Part shown: in pieces, positions 34,501 through 43,985 of the stretch
Position numbering within the stretch: position 1 is the stretch's first letter
How the letters are laid out: each line of letters opens with the position of its first letter
Assembly (NCBI GenBank): GCA_035702665.1
Contig: DASSQD010000013.1
Location: 1 to 60,525 of the forward strand
Source: VBDM01 sp035702665
GTDB lineage: Bacteria > Pseudomonadota > Gammaproteobacteria > Burkholderiales > SG8-39
Direction: 5' to 3'
Length of the DNA: 60,525 nucleotides
Translations under genes and position numbers: made by a program
The notes under the pieces: generated by a model
What the model was told of the DNA's origin: nothing
Databases searched by the model: none
The model's input: the letters and a program-made list of their open reading frames with translations, nothing else

Positions 34501-35617
34501 GCTGGCGGAAGTCGACGTAGCGATCGCTGGAGGCGGGCCGGTCGGTTCCGCGCTTGCGCTCGCCTTGTCCGGGACCGCGCTTTCGTTCGCACGCATCGCC
34601 AACGATTCCGACGCCGCCGACCGCCCGATCGCCCTCTCCCATGGCAGCCGCCTGATCCTGGAGCGGCTGAACGCGTGGAGCATGCAAGCAAGCACGCCGA
34701 TACAAACCATTCACGTCTCCCAGCAGGGATTCGGCCGCACGGTATTGCGCTGCGCGGACTACGGGATTCCAGCGCTCGGCTACGTCACTTCGTACTCCGA
34801 TCTTGCGACGCGCCTCACGGGCCGCACTCCCGCGACCTCCGGAACCGTGACGGGATGGGAGCTTTCCGGCGACGGCGTCCTGCTCCGCGTCGCAGTTGGC
34901 GCGGGCGAAGTGAGCATGCGCGCGCGGCTGCTCGTCCTCGCCGACGGTGGCTTGAATCGCGCCGCGGGCCACATGATCGACTATCGACAGCGGGCCATCG
35001 TGTCGGAGGTCCTCGCTGAGCGTGCGGCCGCGAGCACCGCGTGGGAGCGCTTCACCGCAGACGGGCCTCTCGCCCTGCTCCCATTTCGGGACCGGCACGC
35101 CCTGGTCTGGAGCGTGAGCCCGCAGACCGCCGACGGGCTGTGCAAGCTCCCGGAGCGCGAGTTTCTGGCGCGGCTGCGCCAGGCCTTCGGCGGAAGGCTC
35201 GGCGAGTTTCGCTCGGCCGGCCGGCGCGCGAGCTTCCCGCTGTCTCTGCGCCGCGCCGATGTGCAGCCTTCGCCACGAGTGCTCGCGATCGGGAACGCCG
35301 CGCAGACGCTACATCCGGTGGCGGGGCAGGGGCTCAACCTCGGATTGCGCGACGCATGGGAATTGGCTCGGATGTTGCTTGAGGTCGCGAAGGAGGACGT
35401 TGGAGCGCAGGCCCTCCTGGCCCGCTACGCGCGCAGCCGACGTTTCGATCGATACGCCGGAATGGGATTCACCGATTTCCTGGTCAGGATGTTCTCGAAC
35501 TCGCTGCCGCCGCTCGCGTTGGCGCGCGGCGCTGGCTTGGCGTTGCTCGACATTCTGCCGCCCGCCCGGCATTTTCTCGCCCGCCGAATGATCTTCGGCA
35601 CGCGCGCGCTGCCCTGA
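34487..35617 (+). CDS. ubiH: UbiH-family FAD-dependent ubiquinone hydroxylase (second copy)
   Basis: 376-residue flavin hydroxylase of ubiquinone synthesis. Motifs: VDVAIAGGGPVGSALALAL (FAD fold), RPIALSHGSRLILERL, LLVLADGGLNRAAG (DG motif) and AIGNAAQTLHPVAGQGLNLGLRDAW. It starts at TTG 34487 within the last codons of pepP. Its place after pepP favours true UbiH, while the 12965-14134 gene is a diverged relative. The region 35618-35754 after it contains two direct copies of GCCGCGGCTC. Confidence 0.9.
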   Translation: MGAAELAEVDVAIAGGGPVGSALALALSGTALSFARIANDSDAADRPIALSHGSRLILERLNAWSMQASTPIQTIHVSQQGFGRTVLRCADYGIPALGYVTSYSDLATRLTGRTPATSGTVTGWELSGDGVLLRVAVGAGEVSMRARLLVLADGGLNRAAGHMIDYRQRAIVSEVLAERAAASTAWERFTADGPLALLPFRDRHALVWSVSPQTADGLCKLPEREFLARLRQAFGGRLGEFRSAGRRASFPLSLRRADVQPSPRVLAIGNAAQTLHPVAGQGLNLGLRDAWELARMLLEVAKEDVGAQALLARYARSRRFDRYAGMGFTDFLVRMFSNSLPPLALARGAGLALLDILPPARHFLARRMIFGTRALP

Positions 35618-35696
35618 AGCCACTCCGGCGCCGCGGCTCGCGCCGCGGCTCCGCGATCGGCGAAAGATCGAGCGCGCGCGCCTCGCAATGCTTCCC

Positions 35697-35722
35697 TTGA
35701 CGCTGGCGTTTAGGTATAGAAT
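35697..35722 (+). promoter_or_regulatory. Possible dusB-fis promoter
   Basis: TTGACG (35697-35702) and overlapping -10-like TATAGA/TAGAAT (35715-35722) with short spacing (12-14 bases), followed by a GC-rich discriminator. The hexamers are good but the spacing is not, so activator help or another -35 would be needed. Confidence 0.3.
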
Positions 35723-35754
35723 GCGCTCCCTCGAAGAATTTTCCGTGAACGTCG

Positions 35755-36762
35755 ATGCGAATCGGTTCGCACGCGCTGCGAAATAATCTATTTGTCGCCC
35801 CGATGGCCGGCGTCACGGATCGCCCGTTCCGGCAGCTGTGCAAGCAGTTCGGCGCAGGTCTTGCCGTATCGGAGATGGTGGCGTCGAACTCGCTCCTGTG
35901 GGGCAGCGAGAAGACGAGACGGCGCGCAAATCACGACGGTGAGGTCGAGCCCATCTCCGTGCAGATCGCCGGCGCCGATCCGGTCATGATGGCCGATGCA
36001 GCCCGCTTCAACGTCGGCGAGGGCGCGCAGATCATCGACATCAACATGGGGTGCCCGGCGAAGAAGGTGTGCAACACCATGGCCGGATCGGCGCTCCTGA
36101 AGGACGAGCCCCTCGTCGGCCAGATTCTCGAGTCGGTGGTGAAAGCCGTCGACGTGCCGGTGACGCTCAAGTTCCGGACCGGCTGGGACACGGCGAACAA
36201 GAACGCGCTCAGGGTGGCGAGAATCGCCGAGGAAAGCGGCGTGCAGCTGCTGTCGCTTCACGGCCGGACCCGTGCCTGCGGGTTCTCGGGGCGCGCCGAA
36301 TATGACACGATTCGCGAAGTGAAACGCGCCACGCGTCTGCCCGTGGTGGCGAACGGCGACATCAACACTCCCGAAGAAGCCAAGCGCGTGCTCGAGTACA
36401 CCGGTGCCGACGGGATCATGATCGGCCGCGCGGCCCAGGGCCGCCCCTGGATCTTCCGCGAGATCGAGCACTATCTCTCCACCGGCGAGAAGCTGCCCCC
36501 GCCGCTGGTCTCGGAGATCCACGCTGTCCTGATCGCGCACCTGAACGACCTCTACTCGTTCTATGGAAGGGAACGGGGGGTGAAGGTCGCGCGCAAGCAC
36601 ATCTCGTGGTACACGAAGGGACTCGCCGGTTCGGCGAGCTTCAGGCATCGCATGAATCAGCTGGAGAGCTGCGAAGAGCAACTCTCCGCGGTCGACGGTT
36701 TCTTCAAACAGGTAGGGCGCGACGATCCGCGCCTGCGCTACGACCTGGAGCTGGCGGCATGA
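35755..36762 (+). CDS. dusB: tRNA-dihydrouridine synthase B
   Basis: FMN enzyme reducing a specific uridine in the D loop of tRNA. 335 residues with NNLFVAPMAGVTDRPFRQLC, the catalytic Cys100 in IDINMGCPAKKVCN, VTLKFRTGWD, LHGRTRACGFSGRAEYD and ANGDINTPEEA. ATG 35755 is the first plausible start. Immediately followed by fis with a four-base overlap, the classic dusB-fis operon. Confidence 0.97.
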   Translation: MRIGSHALRNNLFVAPMAGVTDRPFRQLCKQFGAGLAVSEMVASNSLLWGSEKTRRRANHDGEVEPISVQIAGADPVMMADAARFNVGEGAQIIDINMGCPAKKVCNTMAGSALLKDEPLVGQILESVVKAVDVPVTLKFRTGWDTANKNALRVARIAEESGVQLLSLHGRTRACGFSGRAEYDTIREVKRATRLPVVANGDINTPEEAKRVLEYTGADGIMIGRAAQGRPWIFREIEHYLSTGEKLPPPLVSEIHAVLIAHLNDLYSFYGRERGVKVARKHISWYTKGLAGSASFRHRMNQLESCEEQLSAVDGFFKQVGRDDPRLRYDLELAA

Positions 36763-36998
36763 AGCAGACCAGCGAGATCGCGGACTGCGTGCGCCGCTCT
36801 CTGGAGCGCTACTTCAAGGATCTCGACGGGGCAAGGCCGCGGGCCATCTACGACATGGTGCTCAAGAACGTCGAGCGTCCGATGCTCGAGATCGTGCTCG
36901 ACCGGGCCGCGGGCAACCAGTCCGTGGCCGCCGAAATGCTCGGCATCAACCGCAACACGCTGCGAAAGAAGATGCAGTCGCATAAGATAAGGATGTGA
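36759..36998 (+). CDS. fis: DNA-binding protein Fis
   Basis: Nucleoid-associated regulator of growth-phase genes. 79 residues: N-terminal SLERYFKDLDGARPRAIYDMV, dimer helices, and the C-terminal helix-turn-helix NQSVAAEMLGINRNTLRKKM. ATG 36759 overlaps the dusB stop. Shorter at the N-terminus than the enterobacterial protein (98 residues), as is usual for betaproteobacteria. Its stop overlaps the purH start (GTGA), so Fis is tied to purine synthesis expression. Confidence 0.96.
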   Translation: MKQTSEIADCVRRSLERYFKDLDGARPRAIYDMVLKNVERPMLEIVLDRAAGNQSVAAEMLGINRNTLRKKMQSHKIRM

Positions 36999-38557
36999 TT
37001 CCCATCCGGACGGCGCTGATCAGCGTTTCCGACAAGACCGGCCTCGCCGAGCTGGCTCGGGGATTGGCCCGATTCAAGATAAAGATCCTGTCGACGGGCG
37101 GCACGGCAAAATTCCTTGCGGCGCAGGGCGCGATGGTCACCGAGGTCGCCGACTACACCGGATTTCCCGAGATGCTGGACGGGCGCGTAAAGACGCTGCA
37201 TCCGCGGCTGCACGCCGGCATTCTCGCCAGGCGCGACTCGCCGGAGCATCTCGCCGCGATCCGCTCCGTAGGCATCGACCCCATCGACCTCGTCGTCGTC
37301 AACCTGTATCCGTTCGCGGAGACCGTCGCGAAGAGCGGCTCCACGCTCGCCGAGGCGATCGAGAACATCGACATCGGCGGGCCCAGCATGCTGCGCGCCG
37401 CGGCGAAGAACTACGCCGGCGTGGCCGTCGTCACCGATCCTTCCGACTATCCGAAGCTGCTCGCGGAGATGAACGAAAGCGGCGGAGGCTTGAGCCAGGA
37501 AACGCGTTTTTCGCTGGCGCAGAAAGCATTCGCGCACAGCGCCGCGTACGACGCAGCGATCGGCAACTACCTCACCGCGCTCGCGCCGGACGGCAAGCGC
37601 AGCGCCTTTCCCGAGAGGCTCACGCTGCAATTCGAGAAACTCCAGGACCTGCGCTATGGCGAGAATCCGCATCAGGCTGCCGCGTTCTACCGCGACGCGG
37701 GTCCGGTCCCCGGCGGGATCGCAAGCGGACGGCAGCTGCAGGGCAAGGAGCTATCTTTCAACAACATCGCCGACGCCGACGCGGCGTGGGAGTGCGTGAA
37801 GGCCTTCGACGAGCCGGCTTGCGTGATCGTCAAGCATGCCAATCCCTGCGGCGCCGCAATCGCCTCCTCCACGCGCGAGGCGTACGACCGCGCCTTCGCC
37901 ACCGACCCGACCTCCGCCTTTGGGGGCGTCGTCGCCTTCAACCGCGCGCTCGACGCCACGACCGCGGACGCGGTGTGCAAGCCATTCGTCGAGGTGCTGA
38001 TCGCGCCCGAGTTCGACGCCGGGGCGCAAAGCGCCCTCGCCGCCAAACCGAATGTGCGGGTCCTCTCGATCGAGCTCGCGCGCGGCGCGCAAGCCTACGA
38101 TGTGAAGCGCGTCGGCGGAGGACTTCTCGTCCAGACGCCCGACGACGGCGCGCTGCAAGGCCCGGCGCCGCGCTCGGTCACCCGAGTGAAGCCTTCCGCG
38201 GGGCAGCTCGCCGATCTGCTCTTCGCCTGGCGCTTGGCGAAGTACGTGAAGTCGAACGCCATCGTCTTCTGCAAAGACGGCCGCACGCTCGGCATCGGCG
38301 CGGGTCAGATGAGCCGCGTAGACGCGGCGCGCGTCGCCGACTTCAAGGCCCAGGAAGCCGGCCTGTCGCTCGTGGGCTCCGCAGTCGCCTCGGACGCCTT
38401 CTTCCCGTTCCGCGACGGGATCGACGTGATCGCGCGCGCCGGTGCAAGAGCGGTGATCCAGCCCGGAGGCAGCGTGCGCGACGACGAGGTCATCGCGGCC
38501 GCGGACGAGCACGGCATGGCCATGGTATTCACAGGCGTCCGGCATTTCCGCCACTGA
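36995..38557 (+). CDS. purH: Bifunctional AICAR formyltransferase/IMP cyclohydrolase
   Basis: Performs the last two steps of IMP synthesis. 520 residues: IMP cyclohydrolase domain first (ALISVSDKTGLAELARGL, STGGTAKFL, GRVKTLHPRLHAGIL), then the AICAR transformylase domain (LRYGENPHQAAAFY, VKHANPCGAA, SNAIVFCKDGRTLGIGAGQ, PFRDGID). Start GTG 36995 overlaps the fis stop. purD follows with the stop/start overlap TGATG. Confidence 0.97.
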   Translation: MIPIRTALISVSDKTGLAELARGLARFKIKILSTGGTAKFLAAQGAMVTEVADYTGFPEMLDGRVKTLHPRLHAGILARRDSPEHLAAIRSVGIDPIDLVVVNLYPFAETVAKSGSTLAEAIENIDIGGPSMLRAAAKNYAGVAVVTDPSDYPKLLAEMNESGGGLSQETRFSLAQKAFAHSAAYDAAIGNYLTALAPDGKRSAFPERLTLQFEKLQDLRYGENPHQAAAFYRDAGPVPGGIASGRQLQGKELSFNNIADADAAWECVKAFDEPACVIVKHANPCGAAIASSTREAYDRAFATDPTSAFGGVVAFNRALDATTADAVCKPFVEVLIAPEFDAGAQSALAAKPNVRVLSIELARGAQAYDVKRVGGGLLVQTPDDGALQGPAPRSVTRVKPSAGQLADLLFAWRLAKYVKSNAIVFCKDGRTLGIGAGQMSRVDAARVADFKAQEAGLSLVGSAVASDAFFPFRDGIDVIARAGARAVIQPGGSVRDDEVIAAADEHGMAMVFTGVRHFRH

Positions 38558-39831
38558 TGAAGCTCCTGGTCGTCGGCTCGGGAGGCAGGGAACATGCGAT
38601 CGCGTGGCGCCTGGCGCAAAGCCCTCGCGTGCAGAAGGTCTTCGTCGCCCCGGGAAACGGGGGAACCGCGCGAGAGAACGGTCTGGAGAACGTGCCGATC
38701 TTGGAGATCGAGAGGCTCGCCGAGTTCGCGCTCGCCGAGGGCGTCTACCTTACCGTGGTGGGACCCGAAGCGCCGCTCGCCGAAGGCATCGTCGATCTAT
38801 TCCGCTCGAGGGGTTTGAGAATCTTCGGCCCGACCAAGGCCTGCGCGCGGCTCGAGAGCTCGAAGCAGTTTGCCAAGGAATTCATGATCCGTCACCGCAT
38901 CCCGACGGCCGCGTTCGCGAGCTTCGACGAGGCGCGCGGAGCGCACGCCTATGTCGACGCGAAAGGCGCCCCTATCGTCGTCAAGGCCGACGGGCTGGCG
39001 GCGGGCAAAGGCGTGGTCGTCGCGGCGAGCAAGGACGAAGCGCACCGCGCGATCGACCAGATCCTCGTCGAGCGCACGATGGGAGCGGCGGGCAGCCGCG
39101 TCGTGATCGAGGAATTCCTCGAGGGCGAAGAAGCGAGCTTCATCGTGATAGCCGACGGCGAGCACATGCTGCCGCTCGCCACCAGCCAGGACCACAAACG
39201 TCTCAGGGACGGCGACCAGGGACCGAACACCGGTGGCATGGGTGCGTACTCGCCCGCGCCCGTGGTGACGCCCGGCCTGCACGCGCGCGTCGTCCGTGAG
39301 GTGATCCAGCCGGTGCTCAAGGGAATGGCGGAGGAAGGCCATCGGTACAGCGGATTTCTCTATGCAGGATTGATGATCGACGGCGCCGGCAATCCGCGCG
39401 TTCTCGAATTCAACTGCCGGCTCGGCGACCCCGAAACGCAGCCGATTCTCCTGCGGCTGAAGAGCGACCTGTTCGCGCTGATCGAAGGCGCGGTCGACGG
39501 TACGCTCGACCGGCTCGAAGCCGATTGGGATCGCCGCGCCGCCTTGGGAGTCGTGGTGGCGGCCGCGGGCTACCCCGATTCTCCGCGCAAAGGCGACGCG
39601 GTGACCGGATTGCCGGCCGCGCAAGAGGATCTGCGCGTGTTCCATTCGGGAACCGCATTGAGAGACGGCACTGCCGTGACCGCCGGAGGGAGGGTGCTGT
39701 GCGTCACGGCCTTGGGCGATACGCTCAAGATGGCGCAGCGCCGCGCCTACGAGGCGGTGTCCGCGATTCGCTTCGAGGGCATGCAGTATCGCCGCGACAT
39801 AGGATTCCGCGCCGTCGCTCCGAAGAGATGA
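38557..39831 (+). CDS. purD: Phosphoribosylamine-glycine ligase
   Basis: ATP-grasp ligase, second step of purine synthesis. 424 residues with MKLLVVGSGGREHAIAW, VVKADGLAAGKGVVVA (ATP-grasp loop), DHKRLRDGDQGPNTGGMGAY and EFNCRLGDPETQPIL. The long upstream frame is a shadow of purH. ATG 38557 overlaps the purH stop by one base, and its own stop overlaps the hemF start (ATGA). Confidence 0.97.
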   Translation: MKLLVVGSGGREHAIAWRLAQSPRVQKVFVAPGNGGTARENGLENVPILEIERLAEFALAEGVYLTVVGPEAPLAEGIVDLFRSRGLRIFGPTKACARLESSKQFAKEFMIRHRIPTAAFASFDEARGAHAYVDAKGAPIVVKADGLAAGKGVVVAASKDEAHRAIDQILVERTMGAAGSRVVIEEFLEGEEASFIVIADGEHMLPLATSQDHKRLRDGDQGPNTGGMGAYSPAPVVTPGLHARVVREVIQPVLKGMAEEGHRYSGFLYAGLMIDGAGNPRVLEFNCRLGDPETQPILLRLKSDLFALIEGAVDGTLDRLEADWDRRAALGVVVAAAGYPDSPRKGDAVTGLPAAQEDLRVFHSGTALRDGTAVTAGGRVLCVTALGDTLKMAQRRAYEAVSAIRFEGMQYRRDIGFRAVAPKR

Positions 39832-40727
39832 ACGCGGCCGAAGTCAGCGAGTATCTTCTCGGTCTCCAGAATCGGATCGTCGGCGAGCTGGAGCGCCTCG
39901 ACGGCCTGCGTTTTCGGGAGGACCGCTGGGAGCGCACCGAAGGCGGTGGCGGTGAAACCCGGATCATCGAGGACGGCAACCTGTTCGAGCGCGGCGGGGT
40001 GAACTACTCGCGTGTGCGCGGCGAGCGTCTTCCCGCGGCGGCGAGCGCAGCGCGCCCGGAGCTCGCCGGACGAGGATTCGAGGCGATGGGCGTATCGCTG
40101 GTGCTGCACCCCCGCAACCCGTACGTGCCTACGGTCCACATGAACGTGCGCTTCCTAACGGCCGCCAAGACGGGAAGCGACACCATTTGGTGGTTCGGCG
40201 GCGGAATGGATCTCACGCCGTACTACGGTTTCGAGGAGGACGCGCGTCATTTTCACCTGACATGCCGCCAGGCACTCGCGGGCTTCGGGCCGGAGCTCTA
40301 CCCCCGTTTCAAGCGCTGGTGCGACGAGTATTTCTACCTCAAACATCGCGGGGAGCCGCGCGGCATCGGTGGAATATTCTTCGACGACCTGAACGCAGGC
40401 GGCTTCGAGCGCTGCTTCGGACTGGTGAAGAGCGTCGGCGACCACTTCCTGCCCGCCTACCTGCCGCTGGTGGAGCGCCGCAGAGGCCTTCCTTACGCCG
40501 AGCGCGAGCGCGATTTTCAGGCGTACCGCCGCGGTCGATACGTGGAATTCAATCTCGTCTATGATCGCGGCACGCTGTTCGGCCTGCAGTCGGGCGGGCG
40601 CGCTGAATCGATACTCATGTCGCTGCCGCCGAGGGTCACCTGGCGCTACGACTGGAAACCCGATCCTGCCGGCGAGGAAGCGAGGCTGTACCGCGATTTC
40701 CTGCGTCCCAGGGACTGGCTGGCATAG
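39828..40727 (+). CDS. hemF: Oxygen-dependent coproporphyrinogen-III oxidase
   Basis: Oxidative decarboxylation of coproporphyrinogen III in heme synthesis, using O2. 299 residues with GGGGETRIIEDGNLFERGGV, the near-invariant HMNVRFLTA, WWFGGGMDLTPYYGFEEDA, GGIFFDDLNAGGFE and EFNLVYDRGTLFGLQSGGR-type motifs. Start ATG 39828 in the purD stop. Presence of HemF implies aerobic growth; no HemN is in the window. Confidence 0.97.
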   Translation: MNAAEVSEYLLGLQNRIVGELERLDGLRFREDRWERTEGGGGETRIIEDGNLFERGGVNYSRVRGERLPAAASAARPELAGRGFEAMGVSLVLHPRNPYVPTVHMNVRFLTAAKTGSDTIWWFGGGMDLTPYYGFEEDARHFHLTCRQALAGFGPELYPRFKRWCDEYFYLKHRGEPRGIGGIFFDDLNAGGFERCFGLVKSVGDHFLPAYLPLVERRRGLPYAERERDFQAYRRGRYVEFNLVYDRGTLFGLQSGGRAESILMSLPPRVTWRYDWKPDPAGEEARLYRDFLRPRDWLA

Positions 40728-40747
40728 ATCAACCGAAGAGGAGAAGC

Positions 40748-41740
40748 ATGGAAACGCGCAAGCTTGGAAAGGGCGGCCCCGAGGTTCCGGCGATAGGCCT
40801 GGGCTGCATGGGGATGACCGGCATCTACGGCGAGCCGAACGAGGCCGAGTCGATCGCGACTGTCCATCGCTCGATCGAGCTCGGAGTCAACCTGATCGTG
40901 ACCTCGGACGCCTACGGGGCCGGCACCAACGAGGAACTCGTCGGGCGCGCGATCAGGGGGAAGCGCGACCGGGTGCTGCTCGCGACGAAGTTCGGCAACC
41001 TCGGGCTCTCCGGGTTCAAGCTGCCCGAGGGCCTCTCCGCCGGGCATCCCGACTACGTGCCTCTGGCCTGCGAGGCTTCGCTCAAGCGCCTCGGCGTCGA
41101 TGTGATCGATATCTACGGCCTGCACCGCGTGGATCCTAAGGTGCCGATCGAGGATACGGTGGGCGCAATGAAGAAGCTGGTCGAGCAGGGAAAGGTACGC
41201 CATCTCGCGCTCTCGGAGGCGGGAGCGCAGACCGTCAAGCGCGCGCACAAGGTGCATCCGCTCGCCGCGCTCGAGACCGAGTACTCGCTATGGTCGCGCG
41301 ATGTGGAGCGCGACATCCTGCCGGCTTGCCGCGAACTGGGGATCGCCCTGATGGCATACTCGCCGCTCGGGCGCGGGTTCCTTGCTGCGACGATCAAGTC
41401 GCTCGACGCGCTTCGGGAAAAAGACAGGAGGCGCGACCATCCGCGCTTCAGCCCCGACAACCTGAAGCGCAACGTCGAACTCCTGCAGCCGCTCGAAGCG
41501 ATCGCCGCGGCACACAAGGTCAAACCGGCCCAGGTCGCGCTCGCGTGGGTGCTCGCCCAGGGAAGGGACATCGTGCCGATCCCGGGAACGAAGCGGCGCG
41601 AATACATGGAGCAGAACGCGGCCGCGACCCGCGTCGCCCTCAGCTCCGCCGAGGTCGCGCAACTCGCAAAGGCGTTCCCTCCGGGAATTGCGTCGGGAAC
41701 CCGCTATCCGGAAAAGCAGCTGGCCGGACTCGGGCTCTAG
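40748..41740 (+). CDS. Aldo/keto reductase with atypical active site
   Basis: 330-residue (beta/alpha)8 NADPH-dependent reductase of the YakC/AKR13-like group. It shows GLGCMGMTGIYGEPNEAES, TNEELVGRAIRGKRDRVLLA, IDIYGLHRVDPKVPIEDTVG, LSEAGAQTVKRAHKVHPLAALE and a C-terminal VPIPGTKRREYMEQN coenzyme motif. Of the catalytic tetrad, Tyr56, Lys81 and His126 are present, but the Asp expected five residues before the Tyr is Val51 (sequence VTSDAYG; an Asp lies at 54). RBS GAGGAG precedes ATG 40748. Substrate unknown. Convergent with hemY, six bases apart. Confidence 0.9.
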   Translation: METRKLGKGGPEVPAIGLGCMGMTGIYGEPNEAESIATVHRSIELGVNLIVTSDAYGAGTNEELVGRAIRGKRDRVLLATKFGNLGLSGFKLPEGLSAGHPDYVPLACEASLKRLGVDVIDIYGLHRVDPKVPIEDTVGAMKKLVEQGKVRHLALSEAGAQTVKRAHKVHPLAALETEYSLWSRDVERDILPACRELGIALMAYSPLGRGFLAATIKSLDALREKDRRRDHPRFSPDNLKRNVELLQPLEAIAAAHKVKPAQVALAWVLAQGRDIVPIPGTKRREYMEQNAAATRVALSSAEVAQLAKAFPPGIASGTRYPEKQLAGLGL

Positions 41741-41746
41741 GGCGGC

Positions 41747-42925
41747 TCAGCCGCGTTGCGCGAGGTCGGCGCTCGCGCGGAAATGCCGGCCGGCTTCCGC
41801 TTCCCGGCCGAGGCGCTCGTGGAGCCGCGCCAGCGCGATATGCGCGGCCTGGCTGGGCTGCGTCGCCAAGCTCGCCTCCAGGTAGCTCTGCGCCTTTCCC
41901 CAAAGCTCGCGCTGCACGCACAGCCGGCCGAGCGTGAGCAGCAGCTGAGCTTCGCCCGGCCGATCCTTCAGCCACTTTTCCGCGCGCTCGAGGCGATCGA
42001 GCGCATCCTTGTCCACGCATTCACCGTAAAGCAGCGCCAGGGCGCCGTCCCAGCCGTGCTCCAAGGCGTCTTCGATGATGCGGTGAGCCTTGCGACAGTC
42101 GCCGAGCTGCATGAAGGCGCGCGCCGCTGTCGCCGCTATCCTGGGACGGACGCGCTCCGACCGCGGGACGCTCTCCCACTGCCGCACGAAGCTCTCCTGG
42201 TCGAGCGGCTTGCGGGTGAGCAGGGCGACGTGGGCGGCACTGCGTATGCTGTCCAGGGCTTCGGGCGGCATGGCATCGTGCTTTTCCAGGGCGCTTGCGG
42301 TGCGCAGCACCTCTTCCCAGTTCGACATGCCCTGCTCCGCGCGCAGCGCGAGCAACAGCGCCGCGACGTGGCGCGGCCCGCTCGCGTGCAGCTCGCGCAG
42401 CACCGACCGGGCTTCGTCGAAGCGACGCTCGTCCAGCAGCAGCTCCGCCTTGGTCATCGCCTGCGCGACGCGCCATTCCCCGCCGCCCTGCGTCGAGCGC
42501 TCGAGCCACTGGTCGCGTCGCGCGAAGTCGCGCAGTCTCTGCGCCGCACGCGCTGCAAGCAGGCCGGCCAGCCCGGGCGATGCGTCGAGATCCATCGCCT
42601 TGGAGGCGAGCTTCTCCGCCCGCACGAACCGGCCCTCGTACAGCGCCTGGATGGCGCCGAGCGTCGCCGCATGGCCGGCCTCGGCCCGGCGGCGCCTGCG
42701 GAAGGCGCGTACGTGGGAGGGTAGCCTCACCGTATGCCACGCCACTCGGACGAGAAAGTAGGCGAGGGCGAAGGCGACGATCACGAGCACGCCGAGAAAA
42801 GTGAGCGACACCTCGGCGCGCCACGGCGGCAGCACGAAGAGCGCGTAGCCGCCGTTGCCGTGCAGCGCCAGGGACAGTGCGACCGCGAGCGCCGCCAGCA
42901 CGAACAGCCAGAGCAATCCCTTCAT
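41747..42925 (-). CDS. hemY: HemY-type TPR membrane protein
   Basis: 392-residue inner-membrane protein. Two N-terminal membrane helices (WLFVLAALAVALSLAL; SLTFLGVLVIVAFALAYFLV) followed by a cytoplasmic or periplasmic TPR-like helical domain (AEKLASKAMDLDASPGLAGL, AHIALARLHERLGREAEAGRHF). This is the enterobacterial-type HemY associated with heme genes, not protoporphyrinogen oxidase; molecular role uncertain. ATG 42925 overlaps the hemX stop by four bases. Confidence 0.9.
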   Translation of the reverse strand: MKGLLWLFVLAALAVALSLALHGNGGYALFVLPPWRAEVSLTFLGVLVIVAFALAYFLVRVAWHTVRLPSHVRAFRRRRRAEAGHAATLGAIQALYEGRFVRAEKLASKAMDLDASPGLAGLLAARAAQRLRDFARRDQWLERSTQGGGEWRVAQAMTKAELLLDERRFDEARSVLRELHASGPRHVAALLLALRAEQGMSNWEEVLRTASALEKHDAMPPEALDSIRSAAHVALLTRKPLDQESFVRQWESVPRSERVRPRIAATAARAFMQLGDCRKAHRIIEDALEHGWDGALALLYGECVDKDALDRLERAEKWLKDRPGEAQLLLTLGRLCVQRELWGKAQSYLEASLATQPSQAAHIALARLHERLGREAEAGRHFRASADLAQRG

Positions 42926-43956
42926 CGCGGCGCGCGCTCGCGCGGCGTCTTGTACGAGCGCACCGCGGCGAGACTCTCGCTTATCGTCGGGAACAGAGAG
43001 CTTGCAGCCGCGGATCGCAGCTGCTTCAGGCTGGCAGCCATCGCCGCCCCGGTTCCCGAGCGGACGTCGACATAACGCGCGAGCCAAGCACCTGCCGCGT
43101 CAAGGTCGCCTCGGTACACGGCCTCGTCCCGCGAGAGCAGCGCGATGCGGGCGTTGAGCAGGCGAAGCTTGAGATTCTCCCGCATGAAATAAGCCTGGGT
43201 GGGACTGACCAAGGGCGCATCGGCGCTGTCCATCTTCTGGATTCTGACGAGCTGCCTCAGCTCGCTCCATACTTCCTCGACCAGCTTTCCCCAAAAGCCT
43301 TCCGGCGCCGCCTTCTCGGGCGTCTTCGCTTCGGGACGCATGTCCTGCGCAAGCGGCAGGGCGTCGACACCGGCGATCATCTGATCGAGCTTCGCGGCGA
43401 TACCGGGCACGTCGATATCGGGAGCCGCTTTCAGGCGCTCGATATCGTGGCCCAAGGCCTTACGCAGCGGCAGGAACTGCGCGCGCCCGGAGCGCGCAAG
43501 ACGAGCGTCCAAGGTCTGAAGGGCGGCGAGCGCGACATGAGCGTTGCCGACGAGTTGCAGCTGCTGCGAAGCAACGGCGAGCACCTGCTCAACGTCGGCG
43601 ATCACCCAGTCGTCTCGGCCCCGCGCGATCTCCTCATAGAGTCCCTCGAGGCTCGCCTGATGACTCTGATACTCGCTGAGTCTCAGGTCGAGCTGGGCCA
43701 CTTTCGCCAGCGCTTCGCGCATCGCCTCCTGCGCCTGTTTGGCGCTCAGGCGCGCGTCGCGACTGTCGGCTTCGATATCGCGTACGCGCTGCGCCAGCTC
43801 GCCGCGAAGGGCGTTGACCTGGGCGCGCGTGTCGTACCACTGCCACGCGAGGGCGAGCGCGAGCAGCGCGACAACGACGGCCGACGCGGAAACGAACCGA
43901 GGGCCGCGCGCGGTGGCGTGCTGGGTATCGGCGGCTGGCGGGGCGCGGTCTTGCAT
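42922..43956 (-). CDS. hemX: HemX-like membrane protein
   Basis: 344 residues: one N-terminal membrane span (SASAVVVALLALALAW), a long coiled coil (ALRGELAQRVRDIEADSRDA), then the HemX domain (DDWVIADVEQVLAVASQQLQ, QAYFMRENLKLRLLNARIAL). Often annotated as uroporphyrinogen-III C-methyltransferase, but no methyltransferase motif is present; it is better seen as a scaffold of the heme cluster. 29 bases after hemD. Confidence 0.9.
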   Translation of the reverse strand: MQDRAPPAADTQHATARGPRFVSASAVVVALLALALAWQWYDTRAQVNALRGELAQRVRDIEADSRDARLSAKQAQEAMREALAKVAQLDLRLSEYQSHQASLEGLYEEIARGRDDWVIADVEQVLAVASQQLQLVGNAHVALAALQTLDARLARSGRAQFLPLRKALGHDIERLKAAPDIDVPGIAAKLDQMIAGVDALPLAQDMRPEAKTPEKAAPEGFWGKLVEEVWSELRQLVRIQKMDSADAPLVSPTQAYFMRENLKLRLLNARIALLSRDEAVYRGDLDAAGAWLARYVDVRSGTGAAMAASLKQLRSAAASSLFPTISESLAAVRSYKTPRERAPR

Positions 43957-43985
43957 GTCTTAGGCGAGTTGCCTATCGGAAGCCG

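Noticed and set aside
35626..35660. Repeated GCCGCGGCTC motifs after ubiH, considered as terminator or repeat array
   Set aside because: Only two copies, no U run and no regular period; ordinary GC-rich spacer.
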